Source: Psychromonas sp. L1A2
Lineage (GTDB): Bacteria; Pseudomonadota; Gammaproteobacteria; Enterobacterales; Psychromonadaceae
Assembly (NCBI RefSeq): GCF_009828855.1
Contig: NZ_WUAG01000002.1
Location: forward strand, 1,116,001 to 1,180,000
Direction of reading: 5' to 3'
DNA: 64,000 bases
A program made the position numbers and the translations under genes. The notes beneath the pieces are model-generated. The model had not been told where the DNA came from. It saw only the letters and a program-made list of their open reading frames with translations, and did not search any database. Below are positions 28,364 to 36,993 of the stretch, in pieces. Position 1 is the stretch's first letter; every line of letters starts with the position of its first letter.

Positions 28364-28494
28364 TTGTAACCTTATCCTGTTTTAGCTATTGATAGCCTAT
28401 CGAGTAATCATTTCCATCTATTGATAGAATATACCTTATCTCTTCGCATAAATAAATTTGGTATTACCTATCGCTTCGATACCTAAAATTAAAT

Positions 28495-29301
28495 TTAACG
28501 GCATCGCTTTACTGTTTTTTCAATTAATTTTCGCGCGATTGTCCCATGTTTTGGTACTAGAGGTAAATCATCGATATCGTACCAATTTGCTTCAATTAAC
28601 TCTTCGGGCTGAATTTTTATTTCGCCTGATGCGTAATCAGCGGTAAATCCCATCATTAACGAATGAGGAAATGGCCAAGGTTGACTGGTAACATATTGAA
28701 TATTTTTAACCTTAAGGCCGACCTCTTCAAAAACTTCACGCGCTACACAAGCTTCTAAGGTTTCACCTGCTTCAGTAAATCCAGCTAAGGTTGTGTAAAC
28801 AGGGTAATTGTCTTTTTGATGGCGGTTATGTAAAGCCAAAAGGATCTTTTTTTGCTTACGAATCGCCACAATAATACAAGGAGACACTCGCGGATAAGCA
28901 CGATGTTGACAGTGATAACATTTCATCGCAACTTCCCAATCAATCTCTTGCATTGGATTGCCACATTGGCCGCAAAAACGATGGGTTTTATAAAATAAAG
29001 CAACTTGAAATGCACGCCCTGCCATCTCAAATAACAAATCCTGAACTTTTCCTAATAATGAACGTAAGCTAACATATTCGCCTAACCCCATATCTAAATG
29101 ATTATCGACTTCTACTAAATAACACGAGTAACTATTATAGGTTCCTAATAAACGCTTATTATCTGTAACGTGATCAGGAAAAGGTAATTCTTCAATACAC
29201 CCAAAAGGGATCAGCTCTCCTTTATCTAAGGCAACTAATTTTCCTTCTGATAAAACAAACCACCATGCGCTGTCGTGTAACGCGGTTTTTAACTCTGACA
29301 T
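28495..29301 (-). CDS. nudC: NAD+ diphosphatase / NAD-RNA decapping NudC
   Basis: A 268-residue Nudix hydrolase (E. coli 257). It has a central zinc ribbon with four cysteines (FCGQCGNPM and KCYHCQHRAYPRVSP), the Nudix box GFTEAGETLEACVAREVFEE followed by VGL, and the NudC-specific SQPWPFPHSLM motif that selects NAD(H). It splits NAD(H) to NMN and AMP and removes NAD caps from RNA. It sits between hemE and the divergent rsd. Confidence 0.96.
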   Translation of the reverse strand: MSELKTALHDSAWWFVLSEGKLVALDKGELIPFGCIEELPFPDHVTDNKRLLGTYNSYSCYLVEVDNHLDMGLGEYVSLRSLLGKVQDLLFEMAGRAFQVALFYKTHRFCGQCGNPMQEIDWEVAMKCYHCQHRAYPRVSPCIIVAIRKQKKILLALHNRHQKDNYPVYTTLAGFTEAGETLEACVAREVFEEVGLKVKNIQYVTSQPWPFPHSLMMGFTADYASGEIKIQPEELIEANWYDIDDLPLVPKHGTIARKLIEKTVKRCR

Positions 29302-29589
29302 TCTGAATACTCATTTTCGGGAGTGATAAATAATATAGTGCAATATCAAGCCGCTATTGAACAAGCGTTATTTTTATCTTATCAAGGTAACAACACATTA
29401 ATCTTACAAATTAAAAGTCATAACAACGATTAATGTAAAATATGTGTATTTCAAGCTATTACATTGGGTATAAGCTCACAGTAATGATGTGGTTACCTAT
29501 ATAAACTAAATTTATATTGACGGATGCCGCTATTTGACTTAATTTTTACCTAGTTAATTTTATAGCTAGTTCATTTAAAAGAGGTTTTT

Positions 29590-30063
29590 ATGCTTAAAAA
29601 AATAAAGCAAGCAAAAGAAGAATGGGGTGGCACACTTGCTGTTTTAGATAACTGGCTAGATGAGCGCCAAAAATTGGTTATTTTATACTGTAAACTAGCA
29701 GGGCTACCGCCATATCAAAAAGAAAAACAAGGCTTACCAAATCAAGCCTTAATCACTGAATTCTGCCAAGGTTTATTAGATTATGCTTCAACAGGCCACT
29801 TTGAAGTTTATGAACAAATCATTGAAAAATCTAAATTAAGTGGCGAAGAGAATTTAAAAATAGCACAAGAGCTATACTCTAGAATCACCACAACAACTGA
29901 TACAGCTTTAAATTTTAATGATACTTATGCAGAAAATGCATCTGATAAAACGCTATTAAACTTTGATAGAGATTTATCTGAGCTGGGTCAAATAATGGAA
30001 AGTCGATTCGAACGAGAAGATCAATTATTGGAAGTCGTACACCTAAACCATACTCTTGCATAG
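29590..30063 (+). CDS. rsd: regulator of sigma D / AlgQ family
   Basis: A 157-residue protein matching Rsd (E. coli 158): LDNWLDERQKLVILYCKLAG at residues ~19-38, then LCQ-like ITEFCQGLLDYASTGHFEVYEQI. Rsd binds region 4 of the housekeeping sigma factor RpoD and sequesters it as growth slows. It is divergent from nudC-hemE, the conserved arrangement. A GAGG site precedes the start. An intrinsic terminator follows 60 bases downstream. Confidence 0.93.
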   Translation: MLKKIKQAKEEWGGTLAVLDNWLDERQKLVILYCKLAGLPPYQKEKQGLPNQALITEFCQGLLDYASTGHFEVYEQIIEKSKLSGEENLKIAQELYSRITTTTDTALNFNDTYAENASDKTLLNFDRDLSELGQIMESRFEREDQLLEVVHLNHTLA

Positions 30064-30123
30064 TAAATCGAATAATTTTGTTTTCATGATGAAGCTGAGA
30101 TTTAAAAAGTAATGAATTGAAAC

Positions 30124-30153
30124 TAAAAAACAATCTATGCAGATTGTTTTTTA
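30124..30153. terminator. bidirectional terminator after rsd
   Basis: CTAAAAAACAATCT, loop atgc, AGATTGTTTTTTAG: a fully symmetric 14-bp stem with A and T runs, serving rsd and the converging DUF3802 gene. Confidence 0.93.
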
Positions 30154-30210
30154 GTATTTGAATTCAAGTAATAAGCTAAAGGCTTATACCACAAAAAACA
30201 AGTGTTCTTC

Positions 30211-30552
30211 TTACAAGTGTGGTACTTGAGAATCTAAGCTATTTTTAACTAATAAAAAATATTCTTTAATAAAAAGCGCTTGTTCCTCTGAAGCACAATT
30301 TTCCCAGCATTTACCTAGTATTTGTTCCATATCATCAACAATTCTATCGCCTTCAGCAACGACTACTAAGCGCGTTTCATTACTCAACTGAGGTTGTTGC
30401 TGACAAAATGTCATCAATAAATTCGCTACTTCATCTAATACGATATCGGCAATAACTTGCCCATTCCCAGAGCTTGCAGCCCCTTCGAAGATATTTAAAT
30501 TATCAGCAAAATAACCTATACAAGATTCGTATGCTTCACTTTTTAATAACAT
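30211..30552 (-). CDS. DUF3802 family protein
   Basis: A 113-residue acidic, helical, cytoplasmic protein. Its size and segments (YFADNLNIFEGA, VADIVLDEVANLLMTFC, RIVDDMEQIL) match my memory of the DUF3802 family found in Vibrio and Alteromonadales near hemE/rsd or metK. No catalytic motif is visible and no function is known. The family assignment rests on memory of related sequences and should be checked by a profile search. Confidence 0.65.
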   Translation of the reverse strand: MLLKSEAYESCIGYFADNLNIFEGAASSGNGQVIADIVLDEVANLLMTFCQQQPQLSNETRLVVVAEGDRIVDDMEQILGKCWENCASEEQALFIKEYFLLVKNSLDSQVPHL

Positions 30553-30629
30553 AACTACTAAGCTCTATCTGTTATAAACCATTAATAAACAATGCTTAAT
30601 ATTCATCATTAAGCATTGTCATGTATTCG

Positions 30630-31958
30630 TTAAAGTTCACCCATTTCACGTAAAGAAAGATCTCTACGAGCATTAAATGCTTTTAACTCTTTTTTAGGCA
30701 CTTCTTGTGACAATGGTAGATCAACTGTCATCGCATTAACCGGTTTATTATAGACATGGAACTCATAGTGCAGATGCGCACCTGTCGAGCGTCCTGTATT
30801 ACCGGACTTAGCAATTAATTGGTCTATCGCAACACGCTGCCCTTTATGCACTAATATTTTACTTAAATGCAAGAAACGAGTCGTATATTTACGGCCATGT
30901 TTAATCACAATATAGTTACCTGCTGCAGGGTGATAACCAGCACGAAGTACAACCCCATCACCAGTAGCATATACATTTGTACCTACAGGCACAGCAAAGT
31001 CAGTTCCATTATGTGGACTAACACGTTTTGTTATAGGGTGTAGTCGCTTAGGATTAAAACGAGAACTAATACGAGGTTTACCATTCACTGGGTAACGGCG
31101 GTAAGCTTTACTTAAACCCCTGCCCTTTTTATCATAATAACGACCATCTTCATTTAAAAATGCCGTGTAATTGCGTGAACGAGTTTTAATAATAATAGCT
31201 AATACTTCACTATCAAAACTATAAGCGCCTTCAATATATTGCTTTGCAACTAACACGTGGAAAGTATCACCAACACGTAACTGACGATTAAAATCGAACT
31301 GCTCTGATAATGCACTTGATATTTGTTGAATTTGGCTAGCCGATAGACCACTTTTTTTAGCACTGACATAAAAGCTACCAGTTACACTACCCTGATAATA
31401 GCTATTACGCCATTCGCCTTCCTTTATTTCTAGGTTGGAAGTGTAGACACCATCCTTCAAAACAAAACTTAAGGTATTAGCACGGTCAATAATGATTTTT
31501 AATGCGAGTAATTGATTATCGGGACTAACCAATAATTGTACGACTTGACCGGGTATTAAATTAGCAAGACGTAAATATTCAGTATCCGCTTCTAATAACT
31601 CTTGTAAAACGGCTGCTGAAATACTTTCATTAGAAAAGATCTCACTTAACGTATCGCCAGAGGAAATGGTTATTTCAACTTCACGATTACCAGAGAAATC
31701 AGGAAATAATTTATCGCTATTATCTCGAATTACATTCTGAGGTTCTGCGATAGCATACCCACCTTTCAATGAATCGCTAATTGGTAAGGTTAGCTCCCTC
31801 TTAATGTTTTTATTACTATGATCGCTAGGCGGTATCAAGCTCACAAACAATAAGAAAAAGAACAGCGCAATAATGGCCCAAAAATGTAGGCGAGGAAGAT
31901 TATTAATAAAAAAAAGTGCTTTTCTAAACATGTTTTTACATTGAAACAATAAAGGCAT
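30630..31958 (-). CDS. M23 metallopeptidase, MepM/YebA-like
   Basis: A 442-residue cell-wall endopeptidase (E. coli MepM 440). An N-terminal membrane anchor (residues ~25-45, WAIIALFFFLLFVSLI) is followed by an OapA/LysM-like region (SGDTLSEIFSNESISAAVLQ), an inner beta domain and the C-terminal M23 domain. Zinc ligands are in PHNGTDFAVPVG (His and Asp) and HLHYEFH. It should cut D-Ala-mDAP crosslinks so that new peptidoglycan can be inserted. The start codon has a poor ribosome-binding site; ATG at 31931 is an alternative but looks no better. It is divergent from metK. Confidence 0.9.
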   Translation of the reverse strand: MPLLFQCKNMFRKALFFINNLPRLHFWAIIALFFFLLFVSLIPPSDHSNKNIKRELTLPISDSLKGGYAIAEPQNVIRDNSDKLFPDFSGNREVEITISSGDTLSEIFSNESISAAVLQELLEADTEYLRLANLIPGQVVQLLVSPDNQLLALKIIIDRANTLSFVLKDGVYTSNLEIKEGEWRNSYYQGSVTGSFYVSAKKSGLSASQIQQISSALSEQFDFNRQLRVGDTFHVLVAKQYIEGAYSFDSEVLAIIIKTRSRNYTAFLNEDGRYYDKKGRGLSKAYRRYPVNGKPRISSRFNPKRLHPITKRVSPHNGTDFAVPVGTNVYATGDGVVLRAGYHPAAGNYIVIKHGRKYTTRFLHLSKILVHKGQRVAIDQLIAKSGNTGRSTGAHLHYEFHVYNKPVNAMTVDLPLSQEVPKKELKAFNARRDLSLREMGEL

Positions 31959-32146
31959 AAAGGATCTCGATTAGACAGGGAAAACATAACCGCAAAATTA
32001 AAATGAGTGCGAGTATAACCCATAGACAAAGTATCTTTAAGAAAATAAAACAGTAATTTTAAGCAACTTCGACCATCAATGTAGGTAATCAGTTCTATCT
32101 TATTTAAAAAGAATAGGGTGTTATCCGTCACAAAAAAATGTAAGAT

Positions 32147-32170
32147 GGACGTCTAGATGTAAAAACATCT
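32147..32170. promoter_or_regulatory. MetJ-type operator (three met boxes)
   Basis: Three adjacent 8-mers, GGACGTCT, AGATGTAA and AAACATCT, resemble the MetJ consensus AGACGTCT at 7, 5 and 6 of 8 positions. They lie 38 bases upstream of metK, where E. coli metK carries its met boxes. This suggests that metK is repressed by MetJ with S-adenosylmethionine, the product of MetK itself. Confidence 0.75.
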
Positions 32171-32207
32171 AAAATAATTTAATTAAATAGCCCGAATAGG
32201 AGTTCAC

Positions 32208-33356
32208 ATGTCACGTGACTTATTTACCTCAGAATCTGTTTCTGAAGGTCATCCAGATAAAATTGCCGATCAAATTTCTGATGCCGTACTTGATGCCATT
32301 TTAAAACAAGATACTAAAGCACGTGTTGCTTGTGAAACCTACGTAAAAACCGGAATGGTTATGGTTGGTGGTGAAATCACTACTGATGCATGGGTTGATA
32401 TTGAACAAATCACACGTGATACCGTACGTGAAATTGGTTACACAAGCTCAGAAATGGGTTTTGATGCAGATTCTTGTGCCGTTTTGAATGTAGTAGGTAA
32501 ACAATCTCCTGATATTAATCAAGGTGTAGACCGTTCTGATCCTCGTGAGCAAGGTGCTGGTGACCAAGGTTTAATGTTTGGTTATGCAACCAATGAAACA
32601 GAAGTATTCATGCCTGCTCCTATTACTTACGCTCACCGTCTTGTTAAAAAACAAGCTGAAGTACGTAAAAGTGGTCAACTAGATTGGTTACGCCCTGATG
32701 CAAAAAGCCAAGTAACATTTGCTTATGACCAAGGTAAAATTGTTGGTATCGATGCTGTTGTACTTTCAACACAACACCGTGAAGATATTAAGCAATCAGA
32801 TTTAGTTGAAGCAGTAATGGAAGAAATCATTAAGCCAGTTTTACCTGCTGAATGGTTAACTGAACGTACTAAATTCCACATTAATCCAACAGGTCGTTTC
32901 GTGATCGGTGGTCCAGTAGGTGACTGTGGTTTAACAGGCCGTAAAATTATCGTAGATACTTACGGTGGTACAGCACGTCACGGTGGTGGTGCATTCTCAG
33001 GTAAAGATCCATCAAAAGTTGACCGTAGTGCCGCTTATGCAGCTCGTTACGTAGCAAAAAATATTGTTGCTGCTGGTTTAGCAGATCGTTGTGAGATTCA
33101 AGTATCTTACGCAATTGGTGTTGCAGAGCCTACATCAATCAGTGTTGAAACATTCGGTACTGAAAAAGTAGCAAAAGGTTTAATCGTTAGCTTAGTAAGC
33201 GAACATTTTGACTTACGTCCTTACGGCTTAATTGAAATGTTAGATTTGATCAAACCTATCTATAAAGAAACGGCTGCATACGGTCACTTTGGTCGTGAGC
33301 ATTTCCCTTGGGAAGCGCTAGACAAAGTTGAAGCGCTAAAAGCAGCAGCATTTTAA
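32208..33356 (+). CDS. metK: S-adenosylmethionine synthase
   Basis: A 382-residue enzyme (E. coli 384) that makes SAM from methionine and ATP. Signature motifs: [20 protein letters not shown] at the start, [12 protein letters not shown], and [16 protein letters not shown] with the phosphate-binding lysine. It is a cytoplasmic tetramer using Mg2+ and K+. It is preceded by a MetJ-type operator and followed 35 bases later by sprT, which is likely co-transcribed. Confidence 0.98.
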   Translation: MSRDLFTSESVSEGHPDKIADQISDAVLDAILKQDTKARVACETYVKTGMVMVGGEITTDAWVDIEQITRDTVREIGYTSSEMGFDADSCAVLNVVGKQSPDINQGVDRSDPREQGAGDQGLMFGYATNETEVFMPAPITYAHRLVKKQAEVRKSGQLDWLRPDAKSQVTFAYDQGKIVGIDAVVLSTQHREDIKQSDLVEAVMEEIIKPVLPAEWLTERTKFHINPTGRFVIGGPVGDCGLTGRKIIVDTYGGTARHGGGAFSGKDPSKVDRSAAYAARYVAKNIVAAGLADRCEIQVSYAIGVAEPTSISVETFGTEKVAKGLIVSLVSEHFDLRPYGLIEMLDLIKPIYKETAAYGHFGREHFPWEALDKVEALKAAAF

Positions 33357-33391
33357 TTAACCGTTTTATAAAAACGATTTAATGTTTAATT

Positions 33392-33880
33392 ATGCTTACG
33401 TTTGAAGATAAAAAAGCACTCGCAGTGAAAGGTGAAGATTGTTTCATTTTAGCCGAGTGCTTTTTTGATCGCGCTTTTCCCCGTCCTAGTTATTTATTTA
33501 ACCAACGAGGTCGTAGTGCTGGCTCCGCTCATCTACAAAAAAACCTGATCAAATTTAACCCTATCTTGTACCTGCAAAATAAAACTATTTTTATAGAGCA
33601 CGTAGTGGCACATGAAATTGCCCATCTAATCACGTATCAGCTATTTGGAAGAGTCCGACCTCACGGTAAAGAATGGCAAAATATTATGACTCAAGTATTT
33701 AAATTACCTGCGAATACTACCCATCAGTTAGATATTAGCGATGTACAAGGACAATTATTTCCCTATCGTTGCTTATGCTCAGAACATCAATTGACCATAC
33801 GTCGACACAATAATATTAAAAAAGGTACAAGCTACCTGTGCAGGAAATGCAAATCCCCTCTTACCCCTTCTAACGAATGA
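33392..33880 (+). CDS. sprT: SprT family zinc metalloprotease
   Basis: A 162-residue SprT-domain protein. The active-site motif HEIAHLITYQLFG (HExxH) lies near residues 73-85 with a further histidine in RVRPHGKEW. The C-terminal zinc ribbon has CxC (RCLCSEH) and CxxC (YLCRKCKSP). It resembles the protease domain of eukaryotic Spartan, which removes DNA-protein crosslinks; the bacterial role is not established. It follows metK as in many gammaproteobacteria, though endA and rsmE, often next, are absent. Confidence 0.92.
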   Translation: MLTFEDKKALAVKGEDCFILAECFFDRAFPRPSYLFNQRGRSAGSAHLQKNLIKFNPILYLQNKTIFIEHVVAHEIAHLITYQLFGRVRPHGKEWQNIMTQVFKLPANTTHQLDISDVQGQLFPYRCLCSEHQLTIRRHNNIKKGTSYLCRKCKSPLTPSNE

Positions 33881-33960
33881 AATGTATTAAAACTTTAGTT
33901 GCTGCCTTAGAAGACGAGCTTAAAAAGGTAAAAGTCAAACGAGGTAAAGTAACCGGATAG
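33877..33960 (+). CDS. possible 27-residue ORF overlapping the sprT stop
   Basis: ATG at 33877 overlaps the sprT stop as ATGA, a typical coupling arrangement, and encodes a basic peptide (MKCIKTLVAALEDELKKVKV and seven more residues) ending at TAG. The composition is protein-like, but the ORF is short and not recognised. It could be a remnant, a leaderless translated tail or chance. Confidence 0.25.
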   Translation: MKCIKTLVAALEDELKKVKVKRGKVTG

Positions 33961-34304
33961 AAGTTAGTAGTATTCAAAGTAAGCTGTAACGAAAATAAAT
34001 ATAGAAAGAAGTTAAGTTATAGGAAATATAGAAGATAGTTAGCGATGTTAAACATGAATATGGGATTAATATTGCAACTACTCCAACCCCCCGCCTTTAT
34101 AGCTGCAATATTAATTTACCATTTTACTTTTTTACTTTTTACTACTCACCAACAGGTGGCTTTTAACCTGCGGTGTAGATACGCTTTTTCATCATCAAAA
34201 GCCTACCTTAATGACCAAGCTTTCACTGTGCGATGAAAGTCAGTCTCATCATCCATTATCAACGGCAATAGAAACCGAAATGAATAATGATGGTTTCTGA
34301 TAAT

Positions 34305-34465
34305 GAAAAAAGAATAGGACGATTCCTATCATTACCACGGACAAAGAATACTTAATCTTGTTTATTCAACACTGAACTATATTCATTTTCACTTCTTCTG
34401 GACGAAAGAAATATAAAATGACTGAACAATAATAAACAAGAAAGTGTGTCTCTCTGCCAACAACT
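34305..34465 (-). ncRNA. candidate Fur-controlled small RNA
   Basis: On the minus strand a promoter-like TTGACA (34492-34497), 15-base spacer and TATTAT (34471-34476) is covered by a Fur-type palindrome. About 135 bases after the expected start is a terminator: GATAGGA, loop atcg, TCCTATTC, then six T (34306-34330). No protein gene starts in this direction before sprT, which converges. The predicted transcript is about 160 nt without a good ORF. This is the architecture of RyhB-type RNAs, but I do not see the RyhB core sequence, so homology is not claimed. The 15-base spacer is short for sigma-70. Evidence is positional only. Confidence 0.4.
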
Positions 34466-34466
34466 T

Positions 34467-34489
34467 AATGATAATAGATATCATTATCA
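34467..34489. promoter_or_regulatory. Fur-type operator
   Basis: AATGATAATAGATATCATTATCA is nearly palindromic and contains the GATAAT/ATTATC hexamers of the Fur box (consensus GATAATGATAATCATTATC). It lies in a 975-base region with no recognised protein gene. Confidence 0.65.
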
Positions 34490-34603
34490 CATGTCAACAT
34501 TTTAGATAAAGTTTTTTTAATAAATGATAAATAAAGTGAACAAACAATGATCAAAAATCCAGATAAAATAGTCATAAAGCATTGAATATACGGATTTAAA
34601 ACG

Positions 34604-34636
34604 AAAAAAATCCGACACTTGAGATCGGATTTTAAT
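34604..34636 (-). terminator. terminator downstream of the SpoU methyltransferase gene
   Basis: AAAATCCGA, 9-base loop, TCGGATTTT. On the minus strand the stem is followed by a long T run (TTTTTTTCG), so it ends transcripts coming from the methyltransferase gene about 220 bases upstream; the plus side has a weaker T tract. Confidence 0.85.
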
Positions 34637-34855
34637 ATGAGTATTTATTAATGACGTTAGCGATAAAAACTTCACTTTCAATAAAAAGACATGTGCATGG
34701 TTGATAATAGATTTTTAGAAATTAATATTTAAGGCCTTTGATTTAACATTTTTTAATTTACCGTCTGTACTCTGAAAGTATCTTTTTCATATCTGCTTTT
34801 TAATAACGGTTTTTTAATGACTGCTTTTTAGCATCTATTTTTTAACGCCTATTGT

Positions 34856-35599
34856 TTATCGCATAAAGTTATCTAAAATAATGCCAGTGGCCATCGCTAC
34901 ATTTAATGACTCAGCTTGACCAAAATTAGGGATAGTTATTTTATCCGTAATAAATCTACTAACACTTTCAGAAATACCATGAGACTCACTACCCATCACA
35001 ATAAATGCACTATTAGGTAATTGGCTTTTATGGAGGTTTTCTCCCTCTAAAAATGCACCGTAGACAGGTTTATCTTGTGACGATAGATATTCACACAAGT
35101 CAGCATGACTAACCTGCACGCGTACGAAAGATCCCATTGTCGCCGCAATCACTTTAGGATTATAAAGGTCTGCACAGTCAGCACTACAAATAATATGTTT
35201 AATACCGTACCAATCAGCGACGCGAATAATAGTCCCTAAATTACCTGGATCACCGACCTGATCTAACACCAAAATTAACTCATCATTATTAATCGTTGGC
35301 GTTTCATAAGCTTTACACTTAACAATGGCTATAACGCTATTATTAGTTTTCAACGTGCCTGCTTTCTGTAATTCTTCTACTGTACTTTCAACAGTTAAAC
35401 TAACCAATTGTTGAGCACTTAATGACGCGGCATATTTATTAATATATTCCGTTGTTGCAAATATATTCACTATTTCAAAATCAGAATTAAATAACTCACC
35501 CACATTTTTCTCGCCTTGTACTAAAAATAGGCCAGACTTTTTACGTTGTTTTTTTTGCTCTAATGAGTGAATAAGCTTTAACTGATTTTTAGATATCAT
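34856..35599 (-). CDS. SpoU/TrmH-family RNA 2'-O-methyltransferase
   Basis: A 247-residue SPOUT methyltransferase. The N-terminal substrate-binding part (KLIHSLEQKKQRKKSGLFLV, QGEKNVGELFNS) precedes the three knot motifs: LDQVGDPGNLGTIIRVADW, FIVMGSESHGIS and IPNFGQAESLNVAMATGIIL. It methylates a ribose in rRNA or tRNA using SAM; the exact target is unknown. The overall style (MISKNQ.KLI.SL.QKK, VQGEKN, DLYNPKVIAATMGSF.RV) recalls the short TrmH proteins of Bacteroidetes more than gammaproteobacterial RlmB or TrmH, which may indicate gene transfer. That impression needs a tree. Confidence 0.88.
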   Translation of the reverse strand: MISKNQLKLIHSLEQKKQRKKSGLFLVQGEKNVGELFNSDFEIVNIFATTEYINKYAASLSAQQLVSLTVESTVEELQKAGTLKTNNSVIAIVKCKAYETPTINNDELILVLDQVGDPGNLGTIIRVADWYGIKHIICSADCADLYNPKVIAATMGSFVRVQVSHADLCEYLSSQDKPVYGAFLEGENLHKSQLPNSAFIVMGSESHGISESVSRFITDKITIPNFGQAESLNVAMATGIILDNFMR

Positions 35600-35608
35600 G
35601 AAATTTCC

Positions 35609-35745
35609 AATTATAAATAACAGCGCATGGCTGTTTATAAGTTACAACACATGCTTATTATAAGCACAACACATAGCTGTTTTAAGTAGCAACACATGTT
35701 TGTTATAAGTAACAACACATAGCGTTTATAAGTAACAACACATAA
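35609..35745. repeat. degenerate 22-24 bp tandem repeat, about six units
   Basis: Units contain TTATAAGTAACAACACAT, e.g. at 35631-35653, 35654-35676, 35677-35700, 35701-35722 and 35723-35745, with a more diverged first unit at 35611. The array fills the spacer between the methyltransferase gene and rimI and runs into the 3' end of rimI, where it supplies the final codons (CCYL) and stop. Confidence 0.8.
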
Positions 35746-36217
35746 TAAGGGCATCTTCACGGCCGTTATGTGTGGGGTAATAAGCAGCTCGTACATCAAC
35801 TTCAACGAAATCTAAATTTTCATAAAGTTTAATGGCAGTTTGATTTGAGGCTCTGACCTCAAGCCAGATTTCTTCTTGCGATAACGTACTAGCAAATGTT
35901 TTTAAATAAGATAATAAAGCACGCCCAACACCTTGCCCTTGATGAGAAGGAGAAACAGCAATATTTAATAACGTCACTTCACCAGCAACATAACTCGCAA
36001 TGAAATAACCAACAATTTCTTGATCGAGCATCATTACATGGTTGATATAACGTTTACCAAAGTTACTTAAAAACAGCTTTTCTGACCATGGATGACTATG
36101 CGCAGAAGATTCGATAGCAAATACTGCCGGTATATCTGTCACCGCCATCGCGATAATAGATTGATTACTGTTGATAGGCACAGAATTGCTTCCAAAGTAC
36201 TTTTTTAGCATTACCAT
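35726..36217 (-). CDS. rimI: ribosomal-protein S18 alanine N-acetyltransferase
   Basis: A 163-residue GNAT enzyme that acetylates the N-terminal alanine of S18. Motifs: AIESSAHSHPWSEKLFLSNF near the N-terminus, VSPSHQGQGVGRALL for acetyl-CoA, LEVRASNQTAIKLYENLDF and YYPTHNGREDALIM. The C-terminal CCYL is encoded by a tandem-repeat unit and replaces the usual short tail. The N-terminus is ~20 residues longer than E. coli RimI; ATG at 36211 is an alternative, and neither has a clear ribosome-binding site. It overlaps the end of holD by 53 bases, so its translation is probably coupled. Confidence 0.92.
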   Translation of the reverse strand: MVMLKKYFGSNSVPINSNQSIIAMAVTDIPAVFAIESSAHSHPWSEKLFLSNFGKRYINHVMMLDQEIVGYFIASYVAGEVTLLNIAVSPSHQGQGVGRALLSYLKTFASTLSQEEIWLEVRASNQTAIKLYENLDFVEVDVRAAYYPTHNGREDALIMCCYL

Positions 36218-36560
36218 TAACTGCTAGCGTCGCTAAAGAGGGAGAATGTAACAACTGATGTGCTACTGAAGTTTCAATTTCACCGATGGTTGACCAAATT
36301 AAATTGGGCAATGTCCCTTGTTGGCTTTCAAATTGAGCAAGAGAACAATACACAACACTATCAGCGTTAATATTAAAGGCATTGAGAATAGCAGGCATCA
36401 ATTCATGACTTTTATCTGCCTCTGTACACACCACAAGTAATTTACAAACAGAAAGGTTTAATTGCTTAAGCATTTCCTCTGTTTTAAATAATGTTGGTTT
36501 TCTTACTTGCCAGTGGGTAATACCCATTTCTTGTAAAAAAACTGCTTGTTGGTGTTTCAT
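36165..36560 (-). CDS. holD: DNA polymerase III psi subunit
   Basis: A 131-residue protein (E. coli 137). It has the family N-terminus FLQEMGITHWQVRKPTLF, which in E. coli includes the segment for binding chi and SSB contacts, and a core LLVVCTEADKSHELMPAILN. Psi links the clamp loader to chi and to SSB-coated DNA. holD-rimI is the conserved gammaproteobacterial gene pair. The sequence is diverged, as psi usually is. Confidence 0.9.
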   Translation of the reverse strand: MKHQQAVFLQEMGITHWQVRKPTLFKTEEMLKQLNLSVCKLLVVCTEADKSHELMPAILNAFNINADSVVYCSLAQFESQQGTLPNLIWSTIGEIETSVAHQLLHSPSLATLAVNGNAKKVLWKQFCAYQQ

Positions 36561-36993
36561 AACGAGCCTAAATAAAAATAATTAAAAGCAAAGGGTGAAT
36601 ATAACATTGAATAGGAATGAATCGAAGTGTTATAGGTTTTGAATCTAATTAAGCAATCAAATTTTGCAAGTCGAACATAAAAAATGACAGCTTAAAAATT
36701 AAGTAAATAAATAGTATCAAAGATGAATTAACTAACCATTCAGTCAACTATTAGCAATTAAAATCATAATTACGAACAAAAAAGATAATTTATTACTTTT
36801 ATTTTTGACCAAGTAGTCAAAAATAGTATTTAATAATTGTAGATGTGGATCACATAAATTAAGGTGATCGATTGAAAATTATGACACTTAGTTAGATAAA
36901 GGGCGTGAGAAATGTGTTTCAAATCACAAAAAAATATAAATATGCAAGGCTTTATCAAACAAAAGTCCTTTCACATAGTAAGGGATTACTAAC
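36561..36993. other. divergent spacer upstream of the peptide ABC operon
   Basis: 433 bases, strongly AT-rich. It includes GATCACATAAATTAAGGTGATC (36848-36869), a 5-bp inverted repeat with a 12-base gap, and paired TATTTTTGACC/GGTCAAAAATA-like stretches near 36798-36827 (TTTTTGACC AAG TAGTCAAAAA). These may be regulator sites. The start of the ABC operon has only a weak ribosome-binding site. No gene is seen. Confidence 0.4.

Larger units (their letters stand above)
33961..34855. other. gene-poor region between sprT and the SpoU methyltransferase gene
   Basis: Contains the Fur-type site and candidate small RNA, plus other hairpins: GAAACC...GGTTTC (34271-34298), GCTTTCAC...GTGAAAG-like arms around 34218-34242, and a terminator at 34604-34636. 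From 34776 to 34856 runs a degenerate series of CTGCTTTTTAATAACGG-like units. A 63-codon ORF at 34045-34236 is not convincing as a gene. Confidence 0.5.

Noticed and set aside
34045-34236. 63-codon plus-strand ORF in the region after sprT
   Set aside because: No ribosome-binding site, no recognisable domain, a composition like noncoding AT-rich DNA, and it lies over several hairpins on the other strand.
34467-34636. Plus-strand small RNA from the Fur site to the hairpin at 34604
   Set aside because: No good -35/-10 pair on the plus strand, and the hairpin's T run favours the opposite direction. The minus-strand reading fits better.
36848-36869. CRP site upstream of the peptide ABC operon
   Set aside because: TGTGGATCACA nearby lacks the six-base spacing between TGTGA and TCACA, and the GATCA inverted repeat has the wrong gap, so only a generic inverted repeat is reported.
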